From: Betaproteobacteria bacterium
GTDB lineage: Bacteria; Pseudomonadota; Gammaproteobacteria; Burkholderiales; Burkholderiaceae_E
Assembly (NCBI GenBank): GCA_016868375.1
Contig: VGHA01000012.1
Coordinates: 1 to 50,621 of the forward strand
Length of the DNA stretch: 50,621 bases
Direction: 5' to 3'
Below, piece by piece: positions 1 to 8,955 of the stretch (positions are counted from its first letter, which is position 1; the number at the start of each line of letters is the position of its first letter). A program made the position numbers and the translations under genes. The notes under the pieces were generated by a model. That model was not told where the DNA came from. It saw only the letters and a program-made list of their open reading frames with translations, and made no database searches.

Positions 1-1464
1 GGTGCATCCTGGCGTGATGCGGCCTTCCGGGGACACGCAGGTCATCTCGACAAACACCAGCCCCGCGCCACCCTGCGCGCGCGCGCCGTAGTGCACCAGA
101 TGCCAGTCGTTGGGTACACCATCCACCGCCGAGTACTGCGCCATCGGCGACACCACCACCCGGTTGGGCAGCCACATGTCGCGCAACCGGAAGGGCGCGA
201 ACATCGGCGGTGCGTCCAGCCAGGAAGGGGTGTCGGTGCGCTTGCCGGTCACCGGGTCGGTTCCGGTCTGCGCAATACGCAGCCGCTTTGCCTCGTTGCG
301 ATTCCACCAGCGGGTGGCCTCAGTGACCAGACCCGCGTCCCGCATCTTGAGATTGTCGTAAGTGATCTGCTTGCTGCGTGTGAGCAGCGACACGTTGAAC
401 TGCACCGGGTCCATCTTCCAGAACCGGGCGACGTTTTCAAAGAACACCAGCGACACATTGGCCGAGTGCTGAATACGACTGGCTTCCTGGCCGCGCACGT
501 CCTGATAGGCAGCCAGCGCAGCGTCAATCGCCTGCGGCGTGGCTGACTTCGCGCCCGCGCCAAACTTCGACAGCAGCGCACCATGCAGGGTGATTGCGTC
601 TTCAAGGGCCAGCTTGGTGCCCGACCCGATCGAGAAATGCGCGGTATGGGCCGCATCGCCCAGCAACACAAAAGGAATGCCGTCGAGCCGGTTCCACCAC
701 GTACGGCAGTTGATGGTGGGGAACTGCCGCCAGTGCGAGCGGTTCGACAGCACCCGGGCGCCTTTCAGGTCATCGGCGAAGACCTTCTCGATCAGCGCAA
801 CAGTGGCCGCCTCATCGGTAATCGAGAGCCCCGACGCGCGCCAGGCTGCATCGGTGGTCTCGATCACGATGGTGGATTCGCCTTCTGTGTACTGATACGC
901 ATGCATCGCCCAGACGCCACCCGCATGCTCGCGAAAGCTGTAATAAAAGCCCGGGAGGTTCATCTTGGCGCCCAGCCATACAAACCGGTTGGTGCGCTGA
1001 TCAACGCTGGGGCCAAACGCATCGCGCCAGCCTTCGCGAACCGCGCTGTTGATGCCATCGGCGGCCAGCACCAGATCAGCGCCGCGATGCGCCTCAAGGC
1101 CCGAGTCATCGGTTTGATAGCGCACCGGAATACCCATTTGTGCCGCGCGCCGCTGCAGGATCTCGAGCAGCGTCAGCCGCCGAATACCGGAAAACCCATG
1201 CCCGGACGACTTCATCACATGGCCCTGGTACTGAACGTAGATGTCGTCCCAGTAAGCGAAATTCGCGGCGATCTCGGCGTGGCTTTCAGCATCGGCCGCG
1301 CGCAGGTTGCCCAGGGTTTCATCGGACAGCACGATTCCGAACCCGAAGGTGTCGTCGGCGCGATTGCGCTCCACCACCTCGATGGTTGAGTCGGGGAACG
1401 ATTTCTTCAGCAGAATCGCCGAATAAAGTCCGGCGGGGCCGCCGCCTATCACGTCAATTCGCAT
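1..1464 (-). CDS. Salicylyl-CoA 5-hydroxylase / 2-aminobenzoyl-CoA monooxygenase-reductase family, 3' part cut by window edge
   Basis: Reading leftward from ATG at 1464 the frame stays open to base 1, giving 488 residues of a family that is usually about 770-790 long. The N-terminus [14 protein letters not shown] is an FAD-binding Rossmann motif, followed by a class A flavin monooxygenase domain that includes [24 protein letters not shown] around residues 275-300. From about residue 430 an old-yellow-enzyme domain begins ([15 protein letters not shown], then [17 protein letters not shown]). This two-domain order is that of enzymes that hydroxylate, and in the 2-aminobenzoyl case also reduce and dearomatise, an aromatic CoA thioester in the cytoplasm with NAD(P)H and O2. 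It is divergent from a Rid-family gene. Substrate choice between salicylyl-CoA and 2-aminobenzoyl-CoA cannot be read from the sequence. The rest of the OYE domain lies outside the window. Confidence 0.9.
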   Translation of the reverse strand, partial: MRIDVIGGGPAGLYSAILLKKSFPDSTIEVVERNRADDTFGFGIVLSDETLGNLRAADAESHAEIAANFAYWDDIYVQYQGHVMKSSGHGFSGIRRLTLLEILQRRAAQMGIPVRYQTDDSGLEAHRGADLVLAADGINSAVREGWRDAFGPSVDQRTNRFVWLGAKMNLPGFYYSFREHAGGVWAMHAYQYTEGESTIVIETTDAAWRASGLSITDEAATVALIEKVFADDLKGARVLSNRSHWRQFPTINCRTWWNRLDGIPFVLLGDAAHTAHFSIGSGTKLALEDAITLHGALLSKFGAGAKSATPQAIDAALAAYQDVRGQEASRIQHSANVSLVFFENVARFWKMDPVQFNVSLLTRSKQITYDNLKMRDAGLVTEATRWWNRNEAKRLRIAQTGTDPVTGKRTDTPSWLDAPPMFAPFRLRDMWLPNRVVVSPMAQYSAVDGVPNDWHLVHYGARAQGGAGLVFVEMTCVSPEGRITPGCT

Positions 1465-1541
1465 GGATGTCCTCGGGTCGGAGCGGGCGCCGCTGCGTAG
1501 CCTCAGCCAGTTCGGCGCGATTCCGGCTTGTCCGGAATTTT

Positions 1542-1555
1542 CTTTAAGTCTAAAG
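1542..1555. promoter_or_regulatory. Inverted repeat in the divergent promoter region, operator-like
   Basis: The sequence CTTTA-AGTC-TAAAG is a 5-bp perfect inverted repeat in an AT-rich patch (about 1537-1560) inside otherwise GC-rich DNA. It lies midway in the 152-bp gap between the monooxygenase gene (leftward) and the Rid-family gene (rightward). Its place and size suit a dimeric repressor such as a MarR-type protein, which often controls aromatic-acid CoA pathways, but no regulator gene is in view. The identification is inference. Confidence 0.4.
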
Positions 1556-1616
1556 TATTTCGCCTGATCCAGGCCAAAACCCCGCCACTCCAAAGCGCTT
1601 TGCGCACGAGGCTTCG

Positions 1617-2027
1617 ATGCAGATTCTTCAACCTCCCGACTGGGCGCGTCCGCGCGGTTACGCCAACGGCATTGCCGCGCGCGGCACACTGGTGTCAATT
1701 GCCGGACAGATCGGGTGGGATGGTCAATGCCGTTTCGTCGAAGGGGGATTCGTTGGCCAGTGCCGTCAGGCGATCGCCAACATTCTCGAGGTTCTCGCTC
1801 AGGCCGGTGGGCGCCCTGAACACATCGTCAGAATGACCTGGTATGTCACCGATAAGGCCGAGTATCTGGCGACTGGCAAGGCGCTGGGCGACGCTTACAA
1901 ATCGCTGATGCGCACGATCGATGGCCGCGTGCACTATCCGGTCATGACCGCGGTGCAGGTGGTTGCCCTGATCGAGGATCAGGCAAAGGTTGAGATTGAA
2001 GCCACTGCGGTGATCCCGGACGCTTGA
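1617..2027 (+). CDS. Rid (YjgF/YER057c/UK114) family protein without the usual catalytic arginine
   Basis: The 136-residue protein has the Rid fold signatures: SIAGQIGWD near residues 29-37, the segment [30 protein letters not shown] and a C-terminal VEIEATAVI. RidA proteins hydrolyse reactive enamines and imines made by other enzymes, using an arginine in a P-x-R-S/T-x-V motif. Here that place reads [12 protein letters not shown], so the arginine appears to be a methionine, which puts the protein in a different Rid subgroup. The start has a GAGG at 1608-1611, five bases from ATG. It is divergent from the aromatic-CoA monooxygenase and 50 bp upstream of gcdH. A role on the amino-cyclohexene product of 2-aminobenzoyl-CoA turnover is attractive but inferred. 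Confidence 0.85.
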   Translation: MQILQPPDWARPRGYANGIAARGTLVSIAGQIGWDGQCRFVEGGFVGQCRQAIANILEVLAQAGGRPEHIVRMTWYVTDKAEYLATGKALGDAYKSLMRTIDGRVHYPVMTAVQVVALIEDQAKVEIEATAVIPDA

Positions 2028-2077
2028 GCGGCGAATCCCACCGCAACGATAGAATCGTCGCTTTCCAAGGAGTTCCG

Positions 2078-3274
2078 ATGTCCAGCGCCAAGGCCCAGTT
2101 CAACTGGCAGGATCCGTTTCTGCTCGATGCCCAACTTACCGACGATGAGCGCATGGTTCGCGAAGCAGCCAGCGCCTACTGCCAGGAGCGGCTCGCGCCG
2201 CGGGTTGTCGAGGCGTTTCGCGCCGAGTCCACCGACCCCGAAATCTTTCGCGAGATGGGTCAGATCGGCCTGCTCGGCCCAACGATTCCCGCTGAATACG
2301 GCGGGCCCGGGCTGAACTATGTGTCGTACGGCCTGATTGCTCGCGAGGTCGAGCGCGTTGATTCCGGCTATCGCTCAATGATGAGCGTGCAAAGTTCGCT
2401 CGTCATGTTGCCCATCTACGAGTTTGGCACCGAGGCGCAGCGCAAACGCTACCTGCCCAAGCTTGCCACGGGCGAGTACATCGGCTGTTTCGGACTCACC
2501 GAGCCCAATCATGGGTCCGACCCTGCATCGATGGATACCCGGGCGCGCGCTGTCCCGGGAGGCTACGAGCTCACCGGCAACAAAATGTGGATCTCCAACA
2601 GCCCGTTCGCCGATGTGTTCGTGGTCTGGGCCAAGTGTCAGGGCGGCGACTTCGATGGTCGCATCAAGGGATTCGTGCTTGAGAAAGGCATGAAGGGCCT
2701 GTCCGCCCCCCAAATCAAAGGCAAGGTGGGCTTGCGCGCCTCGCTCACCGGCGAAATCGTGATGGATCGGGTGGCCGTTGACGAGTCCGCGCTGCTGCCG
2801 GGCGTCGAGGGCCTGCGCGGCCCCTTCACCTGTCTGAATAGCGCGCGCTACGGCATTGCGTGGGGTGCACTGGGCGCAGCCGAAGACTGCTGGCTGCGTG
2901 CCCGTCAATATGTTCTTGATCGGAAGCAGTTCGGCCGTCCGCTCGCCGCCAACCAGCTGATCCAAAAGAAACTGGCCGACATGCAAACCGAAATCTCACT
3001 TGGTCTGCAAGGCTGTCTGCGGCTGGGTCGCATGAAGGACGAGGGCACGGCTTCAGTGGAAATCACCTCGATCCTCAAGCGCAATTCGTGCGGCAAGGCG
3101 CTCGATGTCGCTCGGATGGCGCGCGACATGATGGGTGGTAACGGCATCAGCGACGAGTTCGGCGTTGCGCGCCACCTGGTGAACCTTGAGGTGGTGAACA
3201 CCTACGAAGGCACGCATGACATTCATGCGCTGATCCTCGGTCGTGCCCAGACGGGCATCCAGGCGTTTTTCTAA
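2078..3274 (+). CDS. gcdH: Glutaryl-CoA dehydrogenase
   Basis: This is a 398-residue acyl-CoA dehydrogenase that oxidises and decarboxylates glutaryl-CoA to crotonyl-CoA in the cytoplasm, passing electrons to ETF. The sequence shows [13 protein letters not shown] in the FAD/substrate domain, the substrate-binding GYRS arginine (about residue 99), [22 protein letters not shown] and [18 protein letters not shown] with the catalytic base at Glu377; these fit glutaryl-CoA dehydrogenase better than short-chain dehydrogenases. I chose ATG 2078, with AAGGAG at 2067-2072, over an in-frame upstream extension to 2024 that would overlap the Rid gene. It may finish the beta-oxidation of a ring-opened aromatic CoA or serve lysine/tryptophan breakdown. 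Its TAA shares bases with the stop of psd on the other strand. Confidence 0.93.
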   Translation: MSSAKAQFNWQDPFLLDAQLTDDERMVREAASAYCQERLAPRVVEAFRAESTDPEIFREMGQIGLLGPTIPAEYGGPGLNYVSYGLIAREVERVDSGYRSMMSVQSSLVMLPIYEFGTEAQRKRYLPKLATGEYIGCFGLTEPNHGSDPASMDTRARAVPGGYELTGNKMWISNSPFADVFVVWAKCQGGDFDGRIKGFVLEKGMKGLSAPQIKGKVGLRASLTGEIVMDRVAVDESALLPGVEGLRGPFTCLNSARYGIAWGALGAAEDCWLRARQYVLDRKQFGRPLAANQLIQKKLADMQTEISLGLQGCLRLGRMKDEGTASVEITSILKRNSCGKALDVARMARDMMGGNGISDEFGVARHLVNLEVVNTYEGTHDIHALILGRAQTGIQAFF

Positions 3275-4119
3275 GCCAGGGCCTCGCCCAGTTTCACCGG
3301 CCGCCCGCTTTCCCAAGTGGGCCAGTGGGCGGCTGATGACTGCTCGACCAGCAGAATCACGGTTGAGCCGAGCAGAAAGCGGCCCATCTCGTCGCCCTGC
3401 CGCAGTTCAATTCGCTGATCGCGATAAGACCAGCTTCGGATGCCTTGAGGTCGCGGCGGGTTGACAACGCCGTGCCAGACCGTGGCCATGCTGCCCACGA
3501 TGGTGGCGCCCACCAGCACCATGACAAAGCGCAACCCATCGGTGGATTCGAACACGCAGACCACGCGTTCGTTTCGCGCAAAGAGCCCGGGAATACCGCG
3601 CGCAGTGACTGGATTGACCGAATAGAGCGAGCCCGGCACATGCCGCATCTCAAGCAGGCGGCCAGCCGCAGGCATGTGAATCCGATGGTAGTCACGCGGA
3701 CTGAGGTAGAGCGTTGCAAATGCGCCATCAGAAAATTGATGCGCAAGCGCCGCATCGCCGCCCAGCAGTTCAGCGGCGGTGTAGTGGTGGCCCTTCGCCT
3801 GCAGAATCTCACCCGACCTGATCGGCCCGCACTGGCTCACCGCCCCGTCCACCGGGCAGATCCAATCCGCTGAGGCAAGCGGCCGCGCGCCATCTCGCAG
3901 CGGCCGGGTGAAGAATTCGTTGAAGCTCCGGTAGGCTGCCGGATCGGGGTTGGCGGCCTCGGCCATGTCAACCCGATATCGCTGAATGAAGCGGCGAATC
4001 GCAAGGCGGGTAAGCGCCCCACCCTCGCGCGCGGCCAGCCAGCCAATCGCTTCGGTCAGGGCCTGCTTCGGGAGCAGTCGCTGCGCAAGCAGAAACAACC
4101 GATCGCCGAACTCAGACAT
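3271..4119 (-). CDS. psd: Phosphatidylserine decarboxylase proenzyme
   Basis: The 282-residue protein converts phosphatidylserine to phosphatidylethanolamine at the inner membrane. The self-cleavage motif LGST is at residues 250-253, so cleavage between Gly251 and Ser252 would give the pyruvoyl group. Asp91 (CPVDGAVSQ) and His148 (YHRIHMP) match the Asp and His of the self-cleaving triad in the E. coli enzyme. [11 protein letters not shown] near residue 64 is also typical. Start ATG 4119 overlaps the end of the MaoC gene by 8 bp; the frame is open further upstream, but those residues are not family-like. The 3' end meets gcdH with stop codons sharing bases, leaving no room for a terminator. 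Confidence 0.95.
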   Translation of the reverse strand: MSEFGDRLFLLAQRLLPKQALTEAIGWLAAREGGALTRLAIRRFIQRYRVDMAEAANPDPAAYRSFNEFFTRPLRDGARPLASADWICPVDGAVSQCGPIRSGEILQAKGHHYTAAELLGGDAALAHQFSDGAFATLYLSPRDYHRIHMPAAGRLLEMRHVPGSLYSVNPVTARGIPGLFARNERVVCVFESTDGLRFVMVLVGATIVGSMATVWHGVVNPPRPQGIRSWSYRDQRIELRQGDEMGRFLLGSTVILLVEQSSAAHWPTWESGRPVKLGEALA

Positions 4120-4567
4120 AGCGGCGCGTGATGGCTTCGGCCACACAGACTGGCTTGTCGAACCCTTTGCGTTCAATGGTGACCTCGATCGTCACCTGCA
4201 TGCCTGACCCTGCAACATCCTCGACCGAGAGCAGCCGAAACCGCGCCCGCAGCTCGCTGTCAACGGGTACCGGCGAGGTAAATCGCACCCGGTTGAGCCC
4301 GTAATTGACGCTCATCCTGACATCGTCAAAGCGCAGCGCATCCTGGATGAAAAGCGGCAGCATCGACAGCGTCAGAAAACCATGCGCGATGGTTTTTCCG
4401 AAGGGCCCGGCGGCGGCCTTTTCAGGGTCGGTATGAATCCATTGATGATCGCCCGTCGCCTGGGCGAATTGATCGATTCGCTGCTGGGTGACAGCAAACC
4501 AGTTGCTGACGGCCAGTTCCTGTCCAATCATCGACTTCAGGTCAGCAAGGTGGGAAATGATGCGCAT
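4112..4567 (-). CDS. MaoC-like (R)-specific enoyl-CoA hydratase, short form
   Basis: The 151-residue protein is a single hot-dog domain with the hydratase motif QATGDHQWIHTDPEKA, whose Asp40 and His45 correspond to the catalytic pair of R-hydratases, followed by GKTIAHGFLTLSMLP. Such proteins hydrate trans-2-enoyl-CoA to (R)-3-hydroxyacyl-CoA. Start ATG 4567 is chosen because the family usually begins a few residues before the helix LKSMIGQEL; in-frame starts up to 4687 exist, but the added residues are not family-like. No strong ribosome binding site is visible. It overlaps psd by 8 bp and is probably translated with it. The exact substrate is unknown. Confidence 0.85.
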   Translation of the reverse strand: MRIISHLADLKSMIGQELAVSNWFAVTQQRIDQFAQATGDHQWIHTDPEKAAAGPFGKTIAHGFLTLSMLPLFIQDALRFDDVRMSVNYGLNRVRFTSPVPVDSELRARFRLLSVEDVAGSGMQVTIEVTIERKGFDKPVCVAEAITRRYV

Positions 4568-4738
4568 CGGCAAGGTCCGTGTCGGAATCCAAACGTGCAT
4601 TATCGCGCGCGGCGTCATCGGCCTGCACGCCATCAATGTTTTGCGCATCAGGTTGCCATTTAAGTCGCAAGCCCTGAGCAGGATCAATCCGACAGGCGTC
4701 CGGCGCGATCCAATCGCACCTTACCTGGAACGCCGCCG

Positions 4739-6310
4739 ATGAATGCGCCCGAATTGTGTGTCCGTGACGTGAGCGACCCTGCGCAGAGCGCGTTGCTCGC
4801 CGATCTGTATCAGCTGACGATGCTGCAGGCCTATGACGCAGCAGGCATGAACGCGCAGGCGAGTTTTCAGCTGTTCTGTCGAAGGCTGCCGGCGCGCCGC
4901 GGATTCATCATGGCAGCGGGATTGGAACCCGCACCGGCGTGGCTTGAGTCGCTCCAGTTTCGGCCGCATGAGCTTAACTGGCTGGCAAACACCGGACGGT
5001 TCAGCCAGTCGCTGATCAAAAAGCTGGGCGACTTTCGCTTCACGGGCGAGGTGTGCGCGGTACCGGAAGGTACTGTGGTCTTCTAAGGCGAACCCCTGTT
5101 GCGCGTTACCGCACCGATTGCACAGGCGCAGCTGGTTGAGAGCCGGATCCTGAACCTGATTCATGCGCACAGCGTGATGGCGACGAAAGCTGAGCGATGC
5201 GTGCTGGCGGCACCGGGATCGCGTCTGATTGAATTCGGGCTGCGTCGGGCTCACGGCGCCGAAGCAGCCATGATCGCCTCACGCGCAGCGGTCCTGGCGG
5301 GCTTTGACGCCACCGCCAACCTGCTGGCGGGACTGCGCGACGGACTATCGCTGGCGGGAACGATGGCGCATTCGTATGTGCTTGCACATGAGGCCGAGGC
5401 GATCGCGTTCGAACAATTTGGGCACGCAAATCCAGGCAATGTTGCCTTCGTGATCGACACCTACGACACCGAACAGGGGGCCCACCGCGCAGTGGCGGCC
5501 GCGCATGAACTGGCCCGCTCCGGCATTCGTTTGCAGGCTGTTCGAATCGATAGCGGGGATCTCAGCCTGATGAGCCGGCGGGTCAGGATGATTCTGGATT
5601 CAGCAGGCTTGCAGCAGGTGCGGATTCTCGTAAGCGGCGATCTGGACGAATGGCGCATCGCCGCGTTGCGCGCGGCGCACGCGCCGATTGATGCGTTCTG
5701 TGTCGGAGCCGCGCTCACGACATCGGCCGATGCGCCCTCGCTGGACCTGGCGTACAAGCTGGTTGAGTACGACGGCCGGCCATGCAGCAAGCACTCGCCT
5801 GGAAAATCCACCCTGCCTGGGCGCAAGCAGGTGTGGCGGCGACATGATGCTCACGGATTGATCGCGGCCGACCAGATTGCTTTGGCAGACGAGCCTGCGC
5901 CAGAGGTTGCACAGGACGCGTGCGCGTTGACAGGGGGTAAGGGACTGCCGCTCACCGAGTCGAGCGCGCCGGAAGGCAGGGCGTGGCACGCATTGCTCAT
6001 GCCCGTGATGCGCGAGGGCCAGCGACTCCGCGCGGCGCCATCCATGGATGACATGCGTCAGCACGCGGCCGCGCAGCTGCGGTCGCTGCCGCCGGCGCTC
6101 CGCGCCTTATCGGCGGTCAGCGCTTTCCAGATTGGTGTATCCGAGCGTCTGCAAGACAGCGCGTCAAAGCGCGCGGCCGCCAGCGCTTCGCAGGCTAGCT
6201 CGGCGGGCGAACGTCGCTCACCGCCTCCTCAGGCCCGGATCCGACAGCAGCCCGGCCGAGTCGATCGGCAATCGCCCGCCAGGCCTCACCGTCCGGCGGG
6301 CGCTCGATAA
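4739..6310 (+). pseudogene. Nicotinate phosphoribosyltransferase, interrupted by an in-frame TAA
   Basis: The frame from ATG 4739 encodes a nicotinate phosphoribosyltransferase of the NAD salvage pathway (nicotinate plus PRPP to nicotinate mononucleotide). Residues 1-115 hold LLADLYQLTMLQAY and GFIMAAGLE; TAA at 5084-5086 then interrupts, and the same frame resumes as GEPLLRVTAPIAQAQLVESRIL, FGLRRAHGAEA, GTMAHSYV, IDTYDTEQGA, AVRIDSGDL and SPGKSTLPGRKQVWRR. Family members read F-x-x-EPLL at this place, so the stop replaces one codon without a frameshift. The family usually ends near the equivalent of 6180, but this frame runs on to 6310, 116 bp into the Sua5-type gene on the other strand. It may be a pseudogene, two fragments, or a sequence error; most conserved motifs are intact, so decay would be recent. 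Confidence 0.8.
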
Positions 6311-7256
6311 GCAGACGGTCGACGCCCGAGGCGTCCAATTCGCGCAGCACCGCGTACAGCTGATGTGCGAAGACAGTTGCGTCGGTTGCCTGCTCCCGCC
6401 ACATCACACTGCTCGCATGCGGTTTCGTACGCGACCAGACGGCGGTTCGCTGACCCACCTGATTCAGCAACGCGAGTCGCGCTTCGAGCTCGGCTGCGGA
6501 CACCAGTTCGAGCAGGGTTCGCGGCGCGTAATGGGCAGCCAGCGCGCCCGAGACGCGCGGCGCGGCCGCATCGGGCGCCGCAAGCGAGCATCCAAGCACC
6601 TGCTCGATTGCCATACGGGGCAGTCCACCCGGCCGCAACAAGGCGGGTTGGCCGCGCGACAGATCGACAATGGTCGACTCGAGGCCAAGCTCGCAGTCTC
6701 CGCCATCGAGGATCAGCGGCGAATCCGCGCCCAGGTCATCCAGGACGTGCTGCGCACGCGTGGGGCTGATACGTCCAAAGCGATTGGCTGACGGTGCGGC
6801 AATCGCAGAGCCGCCGCGCTCAGCGAACGCTTCCAGCAAGCGGACGGAAACCGGGTGAGCGGGCGCCCGAATTCCGATAGTGGGCTGGCCGCCGCAGGCC
6901 GCCGCGCACGCGGTCGGCAGGCGTTCAAGAATCAGGGTGAGCGGCCCTGGCCAGAATGCGCGCGACAGACGCTCCGCGTCGTCGGACCAGACCGCCCAAC
7001 GCTCGGCGGCCGCGCTGTCGCGCACATGAACGATGAGCGGATGATCAGCCGGTCGACCCTTCAATCGATAAATTTTTGCGACCGCGTCAGGGTTCGCGGC
7101 ATCGGCACCCAGCCCGTACACCGTCTCGGTGGGAAACGCGACCAACCTGCCCGCGATCAGCTCATCCGCAGCCCTTGCAATCGAGGCGGGTGATGCCGGC
7201 AGAATACGGCTTGCCGGGCCCCTGTCAGGCCCCACGTCTGCCGGGGCTCGCGTCAC
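6195..7256 (-). CDS. L-threonylcarbamoyladenylate synthase, Sua5 type
   Basis: The 353-residue protein makes threonylcarbamoyl-AMP from threonine, bicarbonate and ATP for the t6A modification of ANN-reading tRNAs. The YrdC domain spans about residues 22-210: LVAFPTETVYGLGADA, KIYRLKGRPADHPLIVHV, FWPGPLTLIL, IAAPSANRFGRISPT and LESTIVDL. A further domain of about 130 residues follows (VSGALAAHYAPRT), which marks the longer Sua5 form rather than the YrdC-only TsaC. It is the last gene of fba-purC-purE-purK-sua5 and overlaps purK by 4 bp (ATGA). Its 3' end lies antisense to the broken nicotinate phosphoribosyltransferase frame. Confidence 0.94.
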   Translation of the reverse strand: MTRAPADVGPDRGPASRILPASPASIARAADELIAGRLVAFPTETVYGLGADAANPDAVAKIYRLKGRPADHPLIVHVRDSAAAERWAVWSDDAERLSRAFWPGPLTLILERLPTACAAACGGQPTIGIRAPAHPVSVRLLEAFAERGGSAIAAPSANRFGRISPTRAQHVLDDLGADSPLILDGGDCELGLESTIVDLSRGQPALLRPGGLPRMAIEQVLGCSLAAPDAAAPRVSGALAAHYAPRTLLELVSAAELEARLALLNQVGQRTAVWSRTKPHASSVMWREQATDATVFAHQLYAVLRELDASGVDRLLIERPPDGEAWRAIADRLGRAAVGSGPEEAVSDVRPPS

Positions 7257-8443
7257 GCACGGATCCCGAGCAGCGCCATGGCCCGATCGCAGGCAGCGCG
7301 CGCCGTCTCGGCAGATTCACCCACCAGCGTCAGGTGGCCCATCTTGCGTCCGGGTCGCGGCTGCGCCTTGCCGTACAGGTGGAGCTTCGCTTCGGGCAGC
7401 TCGCGGAGCAGGCTCGCCCAATCGGGTTCGCGCATCTGCTGCGAGGCCTGCGAGGCATGCGAGGTCGAATCGAACCACAGATCGCCCAGAAGATTCAGCA
7501 TGACCGCCGGCGCAAGCGCCCAGGGATTGCCGAGCGGCAGGCCCGCCAGGACCCGCGCCTGCTGCTCGAACTGACTGGTGAGGCTGGCATCGAGCGTCCA
7601 GTGGCCCGAGTTGTGCGGCCGAGGCGCCATCTCGTTGACGCAGACGCTGCCATCGCGAAGCACGAAAAATTCAATGCAGAGCACGCCCACATAGTGCATT
7701 GACTCAGCAATCGACCGGGCCTGCGACACGACACGCGCGCTGACCAGCGGGTCGATGTCGGCCGGTGCTGTCGAGGTGAACAGAATGCCCTCGCGATGCA
7801 CATTGAGTGCAACGGGCCAGACCACCATGCTTTGATCGAACCCACGTGCAAGCAGCACCGACACCTCGCACTGCAGATCAACGCGCTTCTCAAGCACGCA
7901 CGCGACACCGCCAAGCGCCTCAAACGCTCGCAGGGCCTGCGATCGATCGGCTACCCTGGCCTGTCCCTTGCCGTCATAGCCAAGCCGTGCAGCCTTCAGG
8001 ATGCCGGGGAAGAGCGAAGGATCGGCGTGCGCAATGTCATCGGCTGAGCGAATGTCGGCATAGGGGGCGGTGGCAATGCCACAGCCTCTGACGAATGCCT
8101 TCTCGGCAATCCGATCCTGGGCAATCGCAACCGATGCGCCATCGGGGCTCACCCTGCCGCGCGCCGCCAGGAAGTCGAGCGAATCGGAGGGCACATTCTC
8201 GAATTCGGTCGTCACTGCGGGACAGTGCGCGGCAAGTTGCGACAGCGCCTCCTGATCGGAGTATGCCGCGCAGAGGTGACGGTCGGCCACCGCCGCGGCG
8301 GGGCTGAGCGGATCGGGATCGAGCACGCAAACACGGTAGCCAAGCGCCTGCGCAGCCTGCGCAAACATCCGACCCAGCTGACCCCCGCCCAGCAACCCAA
8401 GCCAGCTAAGCGGGGCGAGCGGACGCGATGCGCCAGCGCTCAC
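7253..8443 (-). CDS. purK: N5-carboxyaminoimidazole ribonucleotide synthase
   Basis: The 396-residue ATP-grasp enzyme carboxylates AIR with ATP and bicarbonate to N5-CAIR in purine synthesis. It opens with LGLLGGGQLGRMFAQAAQALGYRVCVLDPDP, and shows VTTEFENVPSDSLDFL, ILKAARLGYDGKGQARV, GVLCIEFFVLRDGSVCVNEMAPRPHNSGHWTLDA and SQFEQQARVLAGLPLG, all characteristic of PurK. Length is usual for the family. Both ends overlap neighbours by 4 bp (purE upstream, the Sua5-type gene downstream), indicating translational coupling. Confidence 0.96.
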   Translation of the reverse strand: MSAGASRPLAPLSWLGLLGGGQLGRMFAQAAQALGYRVCVLDPDPLSPAAAVADRHLCAAYSDQEALSQLAAHCPAVTTEFENVPSDSLDFLAARGRVSPDGASVAIAQDRIAEKAFVRGCGIATAPYADIRSADDIAHADPSLFPGILKAARLGYDGKGQARVADRSQALRAFEALGGVACVLEKRVDLQCEVSVLLARGFDQSMVVWPVALNVHREGILFTSTAPADIDPLVSARVVSQARSIAESMHYVGVLCIEFFVLRDGSVCVNEMAPRPHNSGHWTLDASLTSQFEQQARVLAGLPLGNPWALAPAVMLNLLGDLWFDSTSHASQASQQMREPDWASLLRELPEAKLHLYGKAQPRPGRKMGHLTLVGESAETARAACDRAMALLGIRA

Positions 8444-8955
8444 TGGCGGGCAGGCGGCGGCAGCGACATGCCGCGCGCAGCAGCGGTTTGCGCCGCGCGA
8501 AACGCTTCAAGTTTCGCCGCCAGCGAAGCATCGTGGACCGCGAGCGTTGCAATGGCGTGAAGCGCAGCATTGGCCGCGCCCGCCTCGCCGATCGCAAATG
8601 TCGCCACGGGTACGCCGCGCGGCATCTGAACAATGGACAGCAGCGAATCTTCGCCGCGCAGGTAACGCGAAGGCACCGGTACGCCAAAGATGGGCACGAT
8701 GGTTTTGGAGGCAAGTATGCCAGGCAGATGCGCCGCGCCCCCCGCACCCGCGATGATCGCGCGCAGACCGCGCGCACGCGCAGATTCGGCATACGAGAAC
8801 ATGTCGTCTGGCATGCGGTGGGCTGATACCACCCGCGCCTCGTGAGGAACGCCGAACTCATGGAGGATTGCAACGGCATGCTGCATCACGTCCCAGTCAC
8901 TGGCTGAGCCCATCACCACGCCAACCTGGGGAGCGTCTGCCACCGAATCAGTCAA
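8440..8955 (-). CDS. purE: N5-carboxyaminoimidazole ribonucleotide mutase
   Basis: The 171-residue protein rearranges N5-CAIR to CAIR, the step after PurK. Class I PurE motifs are plain: [30 protein letters not shown] with the catalytic His, [16 protein letters not shown] and [43 protein letters not shown]. The start overlaps the end of purC by 8 bp and the stop overlaps the purK start by 4 bp, so the three pur genes form one coupled unit. Confidence 0.96.
   Translation of the reverse strand: MTDSVADAPQVGVVMGSASDWDVMQHAVAILHEFGVPHEARVVSAHRMPDDMFSYAESARARGLRAIIAGAGGAAHLPGILASKTIVPIFGVPVPSRYLRGEDSLLSIVQMPRGVPVATFAIGEAGAANAALHAIATLAVHDASLAAKLEAFRAAQTAAARGMSLPPPARQ

Noticed and set aside
583-1389. 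268-residue open frame on the + strand opposite the monooxygenase gene
   Set aside because: The opposite strand encodes a complete FAD monooxygenase domain with clear motifs; this is its shadow.
5084-5086. Recoded stop (selenocysteine or pyrrolysine) in the nicotinate phosphoribosyltransferase gene
   Set aside because: The codon is TAA; selenocysteine uses TGA and pyrrolysine TAG, and no such residue is expected at this variable site.
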